64,000 nt of DNA, taken from NCBI RefSeq assembly GCF_001678945.1, contig NZ_CP015124.1, positions 496,001-560,000 of the forward strand, written 5' to 3'. This document shows, piece by piece, positions 62,649-64,000 of the stretch. Both the position numbers and the translations under genes were made by a program. Source of the stretch: Phaeobacter gallaeciensis (lineage in GTDB: Bacteria > Pseudomonadota > Alphaproteobacteria > Rhodobacterales > Rhodobacteraceae). Within the stretch, counting starts at the first letter, position 1. The number at the start of each line of letters is the position of its first letter. The notes beneath the pieces are model-generated. The model saw nothing but the letters and a program-made list of their open reading frames with translations, was not told the DNA's origin and did no database searches.

Positions 62649-63731
62649 TTAGCCCAGAACGCGGTCGCGCTGCGACACGTAGGTGCCCGAGGAAGTCTTG
62701 ATCCAGGCGGAGGAGGACTTCATCGAAGCCATGGCGCTGTCGTGGATCTTCTTGTAGAGATCGTCGCCCATGTTTTCCGCATGCACTTCCATGGAAGCCT
62801 TACCGAAGGCATCCCAGACGGAGTCCGGGAATTCCATCAGTTTCACGCCACCGGCCTGCAGACGCTGCAGTGCGGCACCGTTGTTGGCCAGGAACTGTGC
62901 CAGGTTCCACTGGTGGCATTCAGCCGATGCGATTTCGATGATCTTCTGATGCGCGGGGCTCAGGCTCTCGAATACGTCGCGGTTGGTTGCAACCGACAGA
63001 CCCGCACCCGGCTCGTGGAAGCCAGCGGTGTAGTAGGTCTTGGTGATTTCCTGGAAGCCGGCTTTTTCGTCCGCCCAGGGGCCGATCCACTCGGTGCCGT
63101 CGATGGCGCCAGAGGACAGAGCCTGGTACACTTCGGAACCCGGGATGTTCTGAACGGAAGCGCCCAGTTTACCCAGTGCCTTGCCGCCCAGACCCGGCAT
63201 ACGGAACTTCAGACCGTTGAAGTCTTCGGGGCTGTTGATCTCTTTGGAGAACCAGCCGCCAGCCTGCGCGCCGGTGTTGCCGCCCAGGAAGGATTTCAGA
63301 CCAAAGATCTGACCCAGCTCGTCGTGCAGCTCCATGCCGCCGTCGAAGTAGTACCAGTTGGACAGTTCCTGCGCGGTCATGCCGAAGGGCACGGCGGTAA
63401 AGAAGGCATAGCCCGGGTGCTGACCAACGAAGTAGTAGTCGGCGCCGTGGTACATGTCAGCCTGACCCGAGGAAACGGCATCAAACACTTCAAACGCGCC
63501 AACCAGTTCGCCGGCGGCTTTGATGTCGACAGTCAGGTTGCCATCGGACATGGCGGTGACGTTGTCTGCAACGCGCTGCGCGGCGTCAAACACGCCAGCC
63601 AGACCACGCCCCCAGGTGGTAACCATGGTCAGGGTGCGCTTACCCTGAGCATAAGCCGGAGCTGCCAGAGTGGACGCAGCAGCGGCGGTACCGCCCAGAG
63701 CGGATGTTTTCAAAAAGGAACGACGATCCAT
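62649..63731 (-). CDS. TRAP transporter substrate-binding protein (DctP family, TakP-like)
   Basis: 360 aa periplasmic protein with a twin-arginine-like signal (MDRRSFLKTSALGGTAAAA, cleavage near APAYA-QG). It resembles TakP of Rhodobacter sphaeroides, a 2-oxoacid binder: GGNTGAQAGGWFSKEINSPEDFNGLKFRMPGLGGKALGKLG, then IPGSEVYQALSSGAIDGTEWIGPWADEKAGFQE. The arginine in KFRMPG occupies the place of the conserved carboxylate-binding Arg. The start at 63731 follows TGGGAGGAAAACATC. It is first in the P-Q-M operon. Confidence 0.94.
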   Translation of the reverse strand: MDRRSFLKTSALGGTAAAASTLAAPAYAQGKRTLTMVTTWGRGLAGVFDAAQRVADNVTAMSDGNLTVDIKAAGELVGAFEVFDAVSSGQADMYHGADYYFVGQHPGYAFFTAVPFGMTAQELSNWYYFDGGMELHDELGQIFGLKSFLGGNTGAQAGGWFSKEINSPEDFNGLKFRMPGLGGKALGKLGASVQNIPGSEVYQALSSGAIDGTEWIGPWADEKAGFQEITKTYYTAGFHEPGAGLSVATNRDVFESLSPAHQKIIEIASAECHQWNLAQFLANNGAALQRLQAGGVKLMEFPDSVWDAFGKASMEVHAENMGDDLYKKIHDSAMASMKSSSAWIKTSSGTYVSQRDRVLG

Positions 63732-64000
63732 GATGTTTTCCTCCCAGATATATGGATTGCCCGCAGCATAGCCTTGGGCGGATCGGTTCGAGTGGCGTCA
63801 GCCTAGCCACGGGGCCAAACTTGTGAATACCTAGTACTGCGTAGATCGGCGCTTTTTTGGTAAGTTTCAGTCCGATTGTTGCACTAATTTTGAGCGCAGG
63901 CTTCTTTTGTTACGCAGGTGACGGCAAAATCTGCCTCAAAGCCCCCTTTGCTTTCGGATTTCGATTGCGTAACGATTCGCCTTCCCTCTCTCACAGCCGC
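63732..64000. other. Upstream region of the TRAP operon, to the right edge
   Basis: This 269-bp non-coding stretch is upstream of the TRAP binding-protein gene. It contains a 16-bp palindromic motif listed separately. No gene or RNA gene is visible before the window ends. Confidence 0.5.
63828..63843. promoter_or_regulatory. Palindromic operator-like motif upstream of the TRAP operon
   Basis: TACCTAGTACTGCGTA fits TAC-N3-GTAC-N3-GTA, a fully symmetric pattern, about 100 bp before the TRAP binding-protein start. The spacing suits an activator site; LuxR/NarL-type regulators are one candidate class. No regulator gene is adjacent within the window. Confidence 0.5.

Overview
The window looks like a chromosomal segment of a marine alphaproteobacterium of the Roseobacter group (Rhodobacteraceae). 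The DNA is GC-rich and densely coded. The marker genes are typical of that group: a complete sox core for thiosulfate oxidation, an ectoine cluster with its own aspartokinase, a six-gene Mrp antiporter operon with fused A and B subunits, osmoregulated periplasmic glucan genes, TRAP and LIV-type ABC transporters, and the accBC-aat-DUF2155-mlaD-NDUFA12 block. I saw no rRNA, tRNA, CRISPR array, phage or insertion sequence. The species cannot be named from this stretch alone.

Layout. 1-2.5 kb: the end of a branched-chain amino acid type ABC transporter (permease cut by the left edge, two ATPases). 2.7-4.2 kb: a PepSY protein, a cytochrome b561 and a membrane-anchored LuxR-type regulator. 4.2-7.1 kb: an SDR dehydrogenase and an acyl-CoA synthetase, divergent from a PAS-LuxR regulator. 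7.3-11.7 kb: accB, accC and aat, facing a DUF2155 protein, MlaD, an NDUFA12-like complex I protein and a RidA protein. 11.7-15.6 kb: an unknown membrane protein, clpX, clpP and a GlxA/AraC regulator. 15.7-18.2 kb: katG with an OxyR-like site upstream. 18.3-28.5 kb: the sox region, with soxVWXYZABCD leftward and soxS, soxR and soxT rightward. 28.7-34.3 kb: PhoX phosphatase, a DUF302 protein, and a TPP enzyme coupled to a class III CoA-transferase. 34.5-40.7 kb: a TTC38-like protein and opgC-opgG-opgH. 40.7-42.1 kb: a secreted esterase-like protein and a rhodanese. 42.4-48.3 kb: mrpAB-C-D-E-F-G. 48.4-51.6 kb: a flavin oxidoreductase-SelD fusion and mnmH, convergent. 51.8-56.9 kb: a MarR regulator, then ectA-ectB-ectC-ask with divergent ectR. 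57-59 kb: a DUF2852 protein, an RDD protein and the Bpt leucyltransferase. 59.2-63.7 kb: a tripartite TRAP transporter.

How the genes work together. SoxYZ carries the sulfur substrate, SoxXA loads it, SoxB hydrolyses the sulfone and SoxCD oxidises the sulfane sulfur. SoxV and SoxW, probably with SoxS, supply reductant to the periplasm. SoxR is an ArsR-type repressor with the cysteine pair of persulfide sensors. Two perfect ATTC-N8-GAAT inverted repeats and one near-match lie at soxX, soxB and the soxV/soxS divergence. EctA, EctB and EctC make ectoine from aspartate semialdehyde whose precursor comes from the linked aspartokinase. A 16-bp inverted repeat overlaps the -35 boxes of the two divergent ect promoters I predict. 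SelD makes selenophosphate, which MnmH uses to make 2-selenouridine in tRNA.

Nothing here is clearly a wholly new system. The leads best worth testing are the three putative SoxR sites, the flavoprotein-SelD fusion, the uncharacterised TPP enzyme/CoA-transferase pair, the 784-residue TRAP permease with a 16-bp palindrome upstream of its operon, and the membrane-tethered LuxR protein beside cytochrome b561.
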